A stretch of 64,000 nt of DNA from Euptelea pleiosperma. Lineage: Eukaryota > Streptophyta > Magnoliopsida > Ranunculales > Eupteleaceae. Numbering within the stretch: the stretch's first letter is position 1; each line of letters opens with the position of its first letter. The notes below the pieces were generated by a model, which saw only the letters and a list, made by a program, of their open reading frames with translations, did no database searches and was not told the origin of the DNA. Positions 13,501 to 26,966 of this stretch are shown piece after piece. Location: positions 682,001 through 746,000 of the forward strand of contig JASUTR010000190.1 of NCBI GenBank assembly GCA_035048495.1. Reading direction: 5' to 3'. The translations under genes and the position numbers were made by a program.

Positions 13501-14713
13501 GATGGAACTAATTTGTTTCGACTATCCCAAATCTTGTTCGAAGACTTAAAATCTGTTGAAACAATAGTAATGGAAGAGTTCGAGTCCAATTACGAGGTCC
13601 GGTTGCGAAAAAGTCACAAGTTATAGGCTTCGGAATATAACACACAAACTGAGTCCAATTAGAAACGTTGACGCACGGATGGAGCTAACTTGTTTCGACT
13701 GTCACGAATCTTGTTCCAACTCTTCAAATGTGTTGAAACAATTGTAATGGAAGAGTTTGAGTAAAATTACGAGGTTCGGTTGCGATAAAGTCACAAGTTA
13801 TAGGCTTCGGAATGTAACACACAAACTGAGTCCAATTAAAGACATTGACGCACGGATGGAGCTAACTTGTTTCGACTGTCCGAATCTTGTTCCAACACTT
13901 CAAATGTGTTGAAACAATAGTAATGGAAGAATTCAAGTCTAATTACAAGGTCCGGTTGCGAAAAAGTTACAAGTTAAAGGCTTCGGAATATAACACACAA
14001 ACTGAGTCCAATTAAACACATTGACACACGGATGGAGCTAACTTGTTTCGACTGTCCCGTATCTTCTTCCATCACTTCAAATGTGTTGAAACAATAGTGA
14101 TAGAAGAGTTTGAGTCCAATTACGAGGTCCGGTTGCGAAAAAGTCACAAGTTATAGGCTTCGTAATGTAACACACAAACTGTGTCCAATTAAACACATTG
14201 ACGCACGGATGGAGCTAACTTGTTTCAACTGTCCCGTATCTTCTTCCAACACTTCAAATGTGTTGAAACAATACTGATGGAAGAGTTTGATTCCAATTAC
14301 GAGGTCTGGTTGCGCAAAAGTCACAAGTTATAGGCTTCGGAATGTAACACACATACTGAGTCCAATTTGATACGTTGACGCACGGATGGAGTTAACTTGT
14401 TTCGACTGTCCCAAATCTTGTTCCCACACTTAAAATCTGTTGAAACAATAGTAATGGAAGAGTTTGAGTCCAATTACGAGGTCTGGTTACGCAAAAGTCA
14501 CAAGTTATAGGCTTCGGAATGTAACACACAAACTGAGTGCAATTTGAGACGTTGACGCACGGATGGAAGTGACTTGTTTCTGCTATCCCAAATCTTGTTC
14601 TAACACTTAAAATCTGTTGAAACAATAGTAATGGAAGAGTTTGAGTCCAATTACGAGGTCCGGTTGCGAAAAAGTCACAAGTTATAGGCTTCGTAAGGTA
14701 ACACACAAACTGA
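10590..14713 (+). repeat. HOR A, copy 3 (partial, diverged)
   Basis: Matches copy 2 at a constant offset of 5130 bp (5307 minus one monomer). It is more diverged than copies 1 and 2 are from each other: ATTATGAGG for ATTACGAGG near 11289, CTTCAAATGTG for CTTAAAATGTG near 11421, TTACGC for TTATGC near 12010, TTGAGACG for TTTAGACG near 12066, and ACATTAG for ACAATAG near 12145. Homology stops just after GTAAGGTAACACACAAACTG (about 14713). There copy 2 continues with CCAATTTGAGACG, while this copy continues with CTAATTAAAGAC, so about seven monomers of the unit are absent. Confidence 0.88.
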
Positions 14714-17700
14714 GTCTAATTAAAGACATTGACGCACGGATGGAGCTAACTTGTTTCGACTGTCCCGAATCTTGTTCCAACACTTCAAATGTGTTGAAAC
14801 AATTGTAATGGAAGAGTTTGAGTAAAATTACGAGGTTCGGTTGCGATAAAGTCACAAGTTATAGGCTTCGGAATGTAACACACAAACTGAGTCCAATTAA
14901 AGACATTGACGCACGGATGGAGCTAACTTGTTTCGACTGTCCGAATCTTGTTCCAACACTTCAAATGTGCTGAAACAATAGTAATGGGAGAATTCAAGTC
15001 TAATTACAAGGTCCGGTTGCGAAAAAGTTACAATTTAAAGGCTTCGGAATATAACACACAAACTGAGTCCAATTAAACACATTGACGCACGGATGGAGCT
15101 AACTTGTTTCGACTGTCCCGTATCTTCTTCCATCACTTCAAATGTGTTGAAACAATAGTAATGGAAGAGTTTGAGTCCAATTACGAGGTCCGGTTGCGAA
15201 AAAGTCACAAGTTATAGGCTTCGGAATGTAACACACAAACTGAGTCCAATTTGAGACGTTGACGCACGGATGGAGTTAACTTGTTTCGACTGTCCCAAAT
15301 CTTGTTCCAACACTTAAAATCTGTTGAAACAATAGTAATGGAAGAGTTTGAGTCCAATTACGAGGTGTGGTTGCGCAAAAGTCACAAGTTATAGGCTTCG
15401 GAATGTAACACACAAACTGAGTCCAATTTTAGACGTTGACGCACGAATGGAAGTAACTTGTTTCGACTATCCCAAATCTTGTTCGAAGACTTAAAATCTG
15501 TTGAAACAATAGTAATGGAAGAGTTTGATTCCAATTACGAGGTCTGGTTGCGCAAAAGTCACAATTTATAGGCTTCGGAATGTAACACACAAACAGAGTC
15601 CAATTTGAAACGTTGACGCACGGATGGAGCTAACTTGTTTCGACTGTCCCAAATCTTGTTTGAACACTTAAAATCTATTGAAACAATAGTAATGGAAGAG
15701 TTTGAGTCCAATTACGAGGTCTGGTTGCGAAAAAGTCACAATTTATAGGCTTCGGAATGTAAGACACAAACTGAGTCCAATTTGAGACGTTGACGCATGG
15801 ATGGAGCTAACTTGTTTCGACTGTCACGAATCTTGTTCGAACACTTAAAATCTGTTGAAACAATAGTAATGGAAGAATTCAAGTCTAATTACAAGGTCCG
15901 GTTGCGAAAAAGTTACAAGTTAAAGGCTTCGGAATATAACACACAAACTGTGTCCAATTAAACACATTGACGCACGGATGGAGCTAACTTGTTTCGACTG
16001 TCCCGTATCTTCTTCCATCACTTCAAATGTGTTGAAACAATAGTGATGGAAGACTTTGAGTCCAATTACGAGGTCCGGTTGCGAAAAAGTCACAGGTTAT
16101 AGGCTTCGTAATGTAACACACAAACTGAGTCAAATTAAAGACATTGACGCACTGATGTAGCTAACTTCTTTTGACTGTTCCGAACTTGATCCAACGCTTC
16201 AAATATGTTGAAACAATAGTGATGGAAGAGTTTGAGTCCAATTACGAGGTGTGGTTGCGCAAAAGTCACAAGTTATAGGCTTCGGAATGTAACACACAAA
16301 CTGAGTCCAATTTTAGACGCTGACGCACGGATGGAAGTAACTTGTTTCGACTATCCCAAATCTTGTTCGAAGACTTAAAATCTATTGAAACAATAGTAAT
16401 GGAAGAGTTTGATTCCAATTACGAGGTCTGGTTGCAAAAAAGTCACAAGTTATAGGCTTCGAAATATAACACACAAACTGAGTCCAATTTTAGATGTTGA
16501 CGCACGGATGGAGCTAACTTGTTTCGACTGTCACGAATCTTGTTCCAACACTTCAAACGTGTTGAAAAAATAGTAATGGAAGAGTTTGAGTCCAATTACG
16601 AGGTCCGGTTGCGAAAAAGTCTCAAGTTATAGGCTTCGTAATGTAACACACAAACTAAGTCCATTTAAAGACATTGACGCATGGATGGAGCTAACTAGTT
16701 TCGACTGTCCCGAATCTTGTTCCAACACTTCAAATGTGTTGAAACAATAGTGATGGAAGAGTTTGAGTCCAATTACGAGGTCTGGTTGCGCAAAAGTCAC
16801 AAGTTATAGGCTTCGGAATGTAACACACAAACTGAGTGCAATTTGAGACGTTGACGCACGGATAGAAGTAACTTGTTTCTGCTATCCCAAATCTTGTTCT
16901 AACACTTAAAATCTGTTGAAACAATAGTAATGGAAGAGTTCGAGTCCAATTACGAGGTCCGGTTGCGAAAAAGTCACAAGTTATAGGCTTCGGAATATAA
17001 CACACAAACTGAGTCCAATTAGAAACGTTGACGCACGGATGGAGCTAACTTGTTTCGACTGTCACGAATCTTGTTCCAACACTTCAAATGTGTTGAAACA
17101 ATTGTAATGGAAGAGTTTGAGTAAAATTACGAGGTTCGGTTGCGATAAAGTCACAAGTTATAGGCTTCGGAATGTAACACACAAACTGAGTCCAATTAAA
17201 GACATTGACGCACGGATGGAGCTAACTTGTTTCGACTGTCCGAATCTTGTTCCAACACTTCAAATGTGTTGAAACAATAGTAATGGAAGAGTTCGAGTCC
17301 TATTACGAGGTCCGGTTACGAAAAAGTCACAAGTTATAGGCTTCGTAATGTAACACACAAACTGAGTCTAATTAAAGACATTGACGCACGGATGGAGCTA
17401 ACTTGTTTCGACTGTCCCGAATCTTGTTCCAACACTTCAAATGTGTTGAAACAATTGTAATGGAAGAGTTGGAGTAAAATTACGAGGTCCGGTTGCGATA
17501 AAGTCACAAGTTATAGGCTTCGGAATGTAACACACAAACTGTGTCCAATTAAAGACATTGACGCACGGATGGAGCTAACTTGTTTCGACTGTCCGAATCT
17601 TGTTCCAACACTTCAAATGTGTTGAAACAATAGTAATGGAAGAATTCAAGTCTAATTACAACGTCCGGTTGCGAAAAAGTTACAAGTTAAAGGCTTCGGA

Positions 17701-19350
17701 ATATAACACACAAACTGAGTCCAATTAAACACATTGACACACGGATGGAGCTAACTTGTTTCGACTGTCCCGTATCTTCTTCCATTACTTCAAATGTGTT
17801 GAAACAATAGTGATGGAAGAGTTTGAGTCCAATTACGTGGTCCGGTTGCGAAAAAGTCACAAGTTATAGGCTTCGTAATGTAACACACAAACTGTGTCCA
17901 ATTAAACACATTGACACACGGATGGAGCTAACTTGTTTCAACTGTCCCGTATCTTCTTCCAACACTTCAAATGTGTTGAAACAATAGTGATGGAAGAGTT
18001 TGATTCCAATTACGAGGTCTGGTTGCGAAAAAGTCTCAAGTTATAGGCTTCGGAATATAACACACAAACTGAGTCCAATTTGAGACGTTGACGCACGGAT
18101 GGAGCTAACTTGTTTCGACTGTCACGAATCTTGTTCTAACACTTCAAACGTGTTGAAAAAATAGTAATGGAAGAGTTTGAGTCCAATTACGAGGTCCGGT
18201 TGCGAAAAAGTCATAAGTTATAGGCTTCGTAATGTAACACACAAACTACGTCTATTTAAAGACATTGACGCACGGATGGAGCTAACTAGTTTCGACTGTC
18301 CCGAATCGTGTTGAAACAATAGTGATGGAAGAGTTTGAGTCCAATTACGAGGTCTTGTTGCGCAAAAGTCACAAGTTATAGGCTTCGGAATGTAACACAC
18401 AAACTGAGTGCAATTTGAGACGTTGACGCACGGATGGAAGTAACTTGTTTCTACTATCCCAAATCTTGATCTAACACTTAAAATCTGTTGAAACAATAGT
18501 AATGGAAGAGTTCGAGTCCAATTACGAGGTCCGGTTGCGAAAAAGTCACAAGTTATAGGCTTCGGAATATAACATACAAACTGAGTCCAATTAGAAACGT
18601 TGACGCACGGGTGGAGCTAACTTGTTTCGACTGTCACGAATCTTGTTCCAACACTTCAAATGTGTTGAAACAATAGTAATGGAAGAGTTCAAGTCCAATT
18701 ATGAGGTCCGGTTGCGAAAAAGTCACAAGTTATGGGCTTCGTAATGTAACACACAAACTGAGTCTAATTAAAGACATTGACGCACGGATGGAGCTAACTT
18801 GTTTCGACTGTCCCGAATCTTGTTCCAACACTTCAAATGTGTTGAAACAATTGTAATGGAAGAGTTTGAGTAAAATTACGAGGTTCGGTTGCGATAAAGT
18901 CACAAGTTATAGGCTTCGGAATGTAACACACAAACTTAGTCCAATTAAAGACATTGACGCACGGATGGAGCTAACTTGTTTCGACTGTCCGAATCTTGTT
19001 CCAACACTTCAAATGTGTTGAAACAATAGTAATGGAAGAATTCAAGTCTAATTACAAGGTCCGATTGCGAAAAAGTTACAAGTTAAAGGCTTCGGAATAT
19101 AACACACAAACTGAGTCCAATTAAACACATTGACGCACGGATGGAGCTAACTTGTTTCGACTGTCCCGTATCTTCTTCCATCACTTCAAATGTGTTGAAA
19201 CAATAGTTATGGAAGAGTTTGAGTCCAATTACGAGGTCCGGTTGCGAAAAAGTCACAAGTTATAGGCTTCGTAATGTAACACACAAACTGTGTCCAATTA
19301 AACACATTGACGCACGGATGGAGCTAACTTGTTTCAACTGTCCAGTATCT
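14714..19350 (+). repeat. Mixed-monomer block B, copy B1
   Basis: Satellite monomers in an order that is not HOR A. They match 50.7-55.4 kb at an offset of about 36,036, rising to about 36,214 after 16.4 kb because this copy lacks one monomer there. Private markers shared with the distant copy include GTAATGGGAGAATTC (about 14981) and CACTGATGTAGCTAACTTC (about 16150). From about 16.3 kb it also matches 28.1-31.35 kb (offset 12,006 at 16730). It contains the 158-bp monomer. The right edge is approximate. Confidence 0.85.
18212..18369 (+). repeat. Short 158-bp monomer (19-bp deletion)
   Basis: Landmark spacing here is 158 bp rather than 177. The sequence reads CCCGAATC-GTGTTGAAACAAT, so the 19 bases normally between these parts are missing (the TTGTTCCAACACTTCAAAT stretch). 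The deletion removes one arm of the small inverted repeat found in other monomers. The landmark itself is also mutated here (CATAAG). Confidence 0.93.
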
Positions 19351-21063
19351 TCTTCCAACACTTCAAATGTGTTGAAACAATAGTGATGGAAGAGTTTGAT
19401 TCCAATTACGAGGTCTGGTTGCGCAAAAGTCACAAGTTATAGGCTTCGGAATGTAACACACAAACTGAGTCCAAGTTGAGACGTTGACGCACGGATGGAA
19501 GTAACTTGTTTCGACTATCCCAAATCTTGTTCGAAGACTTAACATCTGTTGAAACAATAGTAATGGAAGAGTTTGATTCCAATTACGAGGTCTGGTTGCG
19601 CAAAAGTCACAAGTTATAGGCTCCGGAATGTAACACACAAACAGAGTCCAATTTGAGACGTTGACGCACGGATGGAGCTAACTTGTTTCGACTGTCCCAA
19701 ATCTTGTTTGAACACTTAAAATCTATTGAAACAATAGTAATGGAAGAGTTTGAGTCCAATTACGAGGCTGGTTACGCAAAAGTCACAAGTTATAGGCTTC
19801 GGAATGTAACACACAAACTGAGTCCAATTTGAGACGTTGACGCACGGATGGAGTTAACTTGTTTCGACTGTCCCAAATCTTGTTCCAACACTTAAAATCT
19901 TTTGAAACAATAGTAATGGAAGAGTTTGAGTCAAATTACGAGGTCTGGTTACGCAAATGTCACAAGTTATAGGCTTCGGAATGTAACACACAAACTGAGT
20001 CCAATTTGAGACGTTGACGTAGGGATGGAGTTAACTTGTTTCGACTGTCCCAAATATTGTTCCAACACTTAAAATCTGTTGAAACAATAGTAATGGAAGA
20101 GTTTGAGTCCAATTACGGGGTGTGGTTGCGCAAAAGTCACAAGTTATAGGCTTCGGAATGTAACACACAAACTGAGTCCAATTTTAGACGTTGACGCACG
20201 GATGGAAGTAACTTGTTTCGACTATCCCAAATCTTGTTCGAAGACTTAAAATCTGTTGAAACAATAGTAATGGAAGAGTTTGATTCCAATTACGAGGTCT
20301 GGTTGCGCAAAAGTCACAAGTTATAGGCTTCGGAATGTAACACACAAACAGAGTCCAATTTGAGACGTTGACGCACGGATGGAGCTAACTTGTTTCCACT
20401 GTCCCAAATCTTGTTTGAACACTTAAAATCTATTGAAACAATAGTAATGCAAGAGTTTGAGTCTAATTACGAGGTCTGGTTGCGAAAAAGTCACAATTTA
20501 TAGGCTTCGGAATGTAAGACACAAACTGAGTCCTATTTGAGACGTTGACGCATGGACGGAGCTAACTTGTTTTGACTGTCACGAATCTTGTTCCAACACT
20601 TCATATGTGCTGAAACAATAGTGATGGAAGAGTTTGAGTCCAATTACGAGGTCCGGTTGCGAAAAAGTCACAAGTTATAGGCTTCGGAATATAACACACA
20701 AACTGAGTCCAATTTGAGACGTTGACGCACGGATGGAGCTAACTTGTTTCGACTGTCACGAATCTTGTTCCAACACTTCCAACGTGTTGAAAAAATAGTA
20801 ATGGAAGAGTTTGAGTCCAATTACGAGGTCCGGTTGCGAAAAAGTCACAAGTTATAGGCTTCGTAATGTAACACACAAACTAAGTCCATTTAAAGACATT
20901 GACGCACGGATGGAGCTAACTAGTTTCGACTGTCCCGAATCTTGTTCCACCACTTCAAATGTGTTGAAACAATAGTGATGGAAGAGTTTGAGTCCAATTA
21001 CGGGGTCTAGTTGCGCAAAAGTCACAAGTTATAGGCTTCGGAATGTAACACACAAACTGAGTG

Positions 21064-22478
21064 CAATTTGAGACGTTGACGCACGGATGGAAGTAACTTG
21101 TTTCTGCTATCCCAAATCTTGTTCGAACACTTAAAATCTGTTGAAACAATAGTAATGGAAGAGTTCGAGTCCAATTACGAGGTCCGGTTGCGAAAAAGTC
21201 ACAAGTTATAGGCTTCGGAATATAACATACAAACTGAGTCCAATTAGAAACGTTGACGCACGGATGGAGCTAACTTGTTTCGACTGTCACGAATCTTGTT
21301 CCAACACTTCAAATGTGTTGAAACAATAGTAATGGAAGAGTTCGAGTCCAATTAGGAGGTCCGGTTCCGAAAAAGTCACAAGTTATAGGCTTCGTAATGT
21401 AACACACAAACTGAGTCTAATTAAAGACATTGACGCACGGATGGAGCTAACTTGTTTCGACTGTCCCGAATCTTGTTCCAACACTTCAAATGTGTTGAAA
21501 CAATTGTAATGGAAGAGTTTGAGTAAAATTACGAGGTTCGGTTGCGATAAAGTCACAAGTTATAGGCTTCGGAATGTAACACACAAACTGAGTCCAATTA
21601 AAGACATTGACGCACGGATGGAGCTAACTTGTTTCGACTGTCCGAATCTTGTTCCAACACTTCAAATGTGTTGAAACAATAGTAATGGAAGAATTCAAGT
21701 CTAATTACAAGGTCCGGTTGCGAAAAAGTTACAAGTTAAAGGCTTCGGAATATTACACACAAACTGAGTCCAATTAAACACATTGACGCACGGATGGAGC
21801 TAACTTGTTTCGACTATCCCGTATCTTCTTCCATCACTTCAAATGTGTTGAAACAATAGTAATGGAAGAATTCAAGTCTAATTACAAGGTCCGGTTGCGA
21901 AAAAGTTACAAGTTAAAGGCTTCGGAATATAACACACAAACTGAGTCCAATTAAACACATTGACGCACGGATGGTGCTAACTTGTTTCGACTGTCCCGTA
22001 TCTTCTTCCATCACTTCAAATGTGTTGAAACAATAGTGATGTAAGAGTTTGAGTCCAATTACGAGGTCCGGTTGCGAAAAAGTCACAAGTTATAGGATTC
22101 GTAATGTAACGCACAAACTGTGTCCAATTAAACACATTGACGCACGGATGGAGCTAACTTGTTTCAACTGTCCCGTATCTTCTTCCAACACTTCAAATGT
22201 GTTGAAACAATAGTGATGGAAGAGTTTGATTCCAATTACGAGGTCTGCCTGCGCAAAAGTCACAAGTTATAGGCTTCGGAATGTAACACACAAACTGAGT
22301 CCAATTTGAGACGTTGACGCACGGATGGAGTTAACTGGTTTCGACTGTCCCAAATCTTGTTCCAACACTTAAAATCTGTTGAAACAATAGTAATGGAAGA
22401 GTTTGAGTCCAATTACGAGGTCTGGTTACGCAAAAGTCACAAGTTATAGGCTTCGGAATGTAACACACAAACTGAGTC
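21064..22478 (+). repeat. 8-monomer tandem duplication, copy 1 (1,415 bp)
   Basis: Matches 22479-23893 at a constant offset of 1415 bp (8 x 177 minus 1). Rare variants occur in both copies: ATTAGGAGGTCCGGTTCCG (21351 and 22766), AATATTACACAC, GGATGGTGCTAAC, GATGTAAGAG, GTCTGCCTGCGC and GTTAACTGGTTTCG. I saw no difference between the copies. The left boundary is marked by GAGTGCAATTTG here against GAGTCCAATTTG in the second copy. Confidence 0.92.
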
Positions 22479-23893
22479 CAATTTGAGACGTTGACGCACG
22501 GATGGAAGTAACTTGTTTCTGCTATCCCAAATCTTGTTCGAACACTTAAAATCTGTTGAAACAATAGTAATGGAAGAGTTCGAGTCCAATTACGAGGTCC
22601 GGTTGCGAAAAAGTCACAAGTTATAGGCTTCGGAATATAACATACAAACTGAGTCCAATTAGAAACGTTGACGCACGGATGGAGCTAACTTGTTTCGACT
22701 GTCACGAATCTTGTTCCAACACTTCAAATGTGTTGAAACAATAGTAATGGAAGAGTTCGAGTCCAATTAGGAGGTCCGGTTCCGAAAAAGTCACAAGTTA
22801 TAGGCTTCGTAATGTAACACACAAACTGAGTCTAATTAAAGACATTGACGCACGGATGGAGCTAACTTGTTTCGACTGTCCCGAATCTTGTTCCAACACT
22901 TCAAATGTGTTGAAACAATTGTAATGGAAGAGTTTGAGTAAAATTACGAGGTTCGGTTGCGATAAAGTCACAAGTTATAGGCTTCGGAATGTAACACACA
23001 AACTGAGTCCAATTAAAGACATTGACGCACGGATGGAGCTAACTTGTTTCGACTGTCCGAATCTTGTTCCAACACTTCAAATGTGTTGAAACAATAGTAA
23101 TGGAAGAATTCAAGTCTAATTACAAGGTCCGGTTGCGAAAAAGTTACAAGTTAAAGGCTTCGGAATATTACACACAAACTGAGTCCAATTAAACACATTG
23201 ACGCACGGATGGAGCTAACTTGTTTCGACTATCCCGTATCTTCTTCCATCACTTCAAATGTGTTGAAACAATAGTAATGGAAGAATTCAAGTCTAATTAC
23301 AAGGTCCGGTTGCGAAAAAGTTACAAGTTAAAGGCTTCGGAATATAACACACAAACTGAGTCCAATTAAACACATTGACGCACGGATGGTGCTAACTTGT
23401 TTCGACTGTCCCGTATCTTCTTCCATCACTTCAAATGTGTTGAAACAATAGTGATGTAAGAGTTTGAGTCCAATTACGAGGTCCGGTTGCGAAAAAGTCA
23501 CAAGTTATAGGATTCGTAATGTAACGCACAAACTGTGTCCAATTAAACACATTGACGCACGGATGGAGCTAACTTGTTTCAACTGTCCCGTATCTTCTTC
23601 CAACACTTCAAATGTGTTGAAACAATAGTGATGGAAGAGTTTGATTCCAATTACGAGGTCTGCCTGCGCAAAAGTCACAAGTTATAGGCTTCGGAATGTA
23701 ACACACAAACTGAGTCCAATTTGAGACGTTGACGCACGGATGGAGTTAACTGGTTTCGACTGTCCCAAATCTTGTTCCAACACTTAAAATCTGTTGAAAC
23801 AATAGTAATGGAAGAGTTTGAGTCCAATTACGAGGTCTGGTTACGCAAAAGTCACAAGTTATAGGCTTCGGAATGTAACACACAAACTGAGTC
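22479..23893 (+). repeat. 8-monomer tandem duplication, copy 2 (1,415 bp)
   Basis: Second copy of the 1,415-bp unit. Identity runs about 26 bp further, to about 23919, where GATGGAAGTAAC of the first copy is replaced by GATGGAGTTAAC. That places the exchange inside the shared AATTTGAGACGTTGACGC part of two different monomers. A related single copy lies at about 37.7-39.1 kb, with GTCTGGCTGCGC in place of GTCTGCCTGCGC. Confidence 0.92.
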
Positions 23894-26800
23894 CAATTTG
23901 AGACGTTGACGCACGGATGGAGTTAACTTGTTTCGACTATCCCAAATCTTGTTCCAACACTTAAAATCTGTTGAAACAATAGTAATGGAAGAGTTTGAGT
24001 CCAATTACGAGGTGTGGTTGCGCAAAAGTCACAAGTTATAGGCTTCGGAATGTAACACACAAACTGAGTCCAATTTTAGACGTTGACGCACGGATGGAAG
24101 TAACTTGTTTCGACTATCCCAAATCTTGTTCGAAGACTTAAAATCTGTTGAAACATTAGTAATGGAAGAGTTTGATTCCAATTACGAGGTCTGGTTGCGC
24201 AAAAGTCACAAGTTATAGGCTGCGGAATGTAACACACAAACAGAGTCCAATTTTAGACGTTGACGCACGGATGGAGCTAACTTGTTTCGACTCTCCCAAA
24301 TCTTGTTTGAACACTTAAAATCTATTGAAACAATAGTAATGGAAGAGTTTGAGTCCAATTACGAGGTCTGGTTGCGAAAAAGTCACAATTTATAGGCTTC
24401 GGAATGTAAGACACAAATTGAGTCCAATTTGAGACGTTGACGCATGGATGGAGCTAACTTGTTTCGACTGTCACGAATCTTGTTCCAACACTTCATATGT
24501 GTTGAGACAATAGTGATGGAAGAGTTTGAGTCCAATTACGAGGTCCGGTTGCGAAAAAGTCACAAGTTATAGGCTTCGGAATAAAACACACAAACTGAGT
24601 CCAATTTGAGACGTTGACGCACGGATGGAGCTAACTTGTTTCGACTGTCATGAATCTTGTTCCAACACTTCAAACGTGTTGAAAAAATAGTAATGGAAGA
24701 GTTTGAGTCCAATTACGAGGTGTGGTTGCGCAAAAGTCACAAGTTATAGGCTTCGGAATGTAACACACAAACTGAGTCCAATTTGAGACGTTGACGCACG
24801 GATGGAACTAACTTGTTTCGGCTATCCCAAATCTTGTTCGAAGACTTAAAATCTGTTGAAACAATAGTAATGGAAGAGTTCGAGTCCAATTACGAGGTCC
24901 GATTGCGAAAAAGTCACAAGTTATAGGCTTCGGAATATAACACACAAACTGAGTCCAATTAGAAACGTAGACGCACGGATGGAGCTAACTTGTTTCGACT
25001 GTCACGAATCTTGTTCCAACACTTCAAATGTGTTGAAACAATTGTAATGGAAGAGTTTGAGTAAAATTACGAGGTTCGGTTGCGATAAAGTCACAAGTTA
25101 TAGGCTTCGGAATGTAACACACAAACTGAGTCCAATTAAAGACATTGACGCACGGATGGAGCTAACTTGTTTCGACTGTCCGAATCTTGTTCCAACACTT
25201 CAAATGTGTTGAAACAATAGTAATGGAAGAATTCAAGTCTAATTACAAGGTCCGGTTGCGAAAAAGTTACAAGTTAAAGGCTTCGGAATATAACACACAA
25301 ACTGAGTCCAATTAAACACATTGACGCACGGATGGAGCTAACTTGTTTCGACTGTCCCATATCTTCTTTCATCACTTCAAATGTGTTGAAACAATAGTGA
25401 TGGAAGAGTTTGAGTCCAATTACGTGGTCCGTTTGCGAAAAAGTCACAAGTTATAGGCTTCGTAATGTAACACACAAACTGTGTCCAATTAAACACATTG
25501 ACGCACGGATGGAGCTAACTTGTTTCAACTGTCCCGTATCTTCTTCCAACACTTCAAATGTGTTGAAACAATAGTGATGGTAGAGTTTGATTCCAATTAC
25601 GAGGTCTGGTTGCAAAAAAGTCACAAGTTATAGGCTTCGGAATATAACACACAAACTGAGTCCAATTTGAGACGTTGACGCACGGATGGAGCTAACTTGT
25701 TTCGACTGTCCCGAATCTTGTTCCAACACTTCAAATGTGTTGAAACAATTGTAATGGAAGAGTTTGAGTAAAATTACGAGGTCCGGTTGCGATAAAGTCA
25801 CAAGTTATAGGCTTCGGAATGTAACACACAAACTGAGTCCAATTTGAGACGTTGACGCACGGATGGAGTTAACTTGTTTCGACTGTCGCAAATCTTGTTC
25901 CAATACTTAAAATTTGTTGAAACAATAGTAATGGAAGAGTTTGAGTCCAATTACGAGGCTGGTTACGCAAAAGTCACAAGTTATAGGCTTCGGAATGTAA
26001 CACACAAACTGAGTCCAATTTGAGACGTTGACGCACGGATGGAAGTAACTTGTTTCGACTATCCCAAATCTTGTTCGAAGACTTAACATCTGTTGAAACA
26101 AAAGTAATCGAAGAGTTTGATTCCAATTACGAGGTCTGGTTGCGCAAAAGTCACAAGTTATAGGCTTCGGAATGTAACACACAAACTGAGTCCAATTTGA
26201 GACGTTGACGCACGGATGGAGTTAACTTGTTTCGACTGTCCCAAATCTTGTTCCAACACTTAAAATCTGTTGAAACAATAGTAATGGAAGAGTTTGAGTC
26301 CAATTACGAGGTCTGGTTACGCAAGTCACAAGTTATAGGCTTCGGAATGTAACACACAAACTGAGTCCAATTTGAGACGTTGACGCACGGATGGAGTTAA
26401 CTTTTTTCGACTGTCCCAAATCTTGTTCCAACACTTAAAATCTGTTGAAACAATAGTAATGGAAGAGTTTGAGTCCAATTACGAGGTGTGGTTGCGCAAA
26501 AGTCACAAGTTATAGGCTTCGGAATGTAACACACAAACTGATTCCAATTTTAGACGTTGACGCACGGATGGAAGTAACTTGTTTCGACTATCCCAAATCT
26601 TGTTCGAAGACTTAAAATCTGTTGAAACAATAGTAATGGAAGAGTTTGATTCCAATTACGAGGTATGGTTGCGCAAAAGTCACAAGTTATAGGCTTCGGA
26701 ATGTAACACACAAACTGAGTCCAATTTGACACGTTGACGCACGGATGGAGCTAACTTGTTTCGACTATCACGAATCTTGTTCCAACACTTCAAACGTGTT

Positions 26801-26966
26801 GAAAAAATAGTAATGGAAGAGTTTGAGTCCAATTACGAGGTCCGGTTGCGAAAAAGTCACAAGTTATAGGCTTCGTAATGTAACACACAAACTAAGTCCA
26901 TTTAAAGACACTGACGCACGGATGGAGCTAACTAGTTTCGACTGTCCCGAATCTTGTTCCAACACT

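Larger units (their letters stand above)
19351..26966 (+). repeat. Mixed-monomer block C1
   Basis: Satellite monomers rich in the TTAGACGTTGAC/GAAGTAACTTG and TGAGACGTTGAC/GAGTTAACTTG classes, with GAGGCTGG 1-bp deletion monomers near 19767 and 25956 and a 2-bp deletion monomer (GCAAGTCACAAG) near 26322. It contains the 8-monomer tandem duplication listed separately. Between about 21.2 and 26.2 kb it corresponds to about 37.7-40.8 kb, for example GTTAACTGGTTTCG at 23745 and 38880, and TCCCATATCTTCTTTC near 25355 and 40012. Block edges are approximate. Confidence 0.8.
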
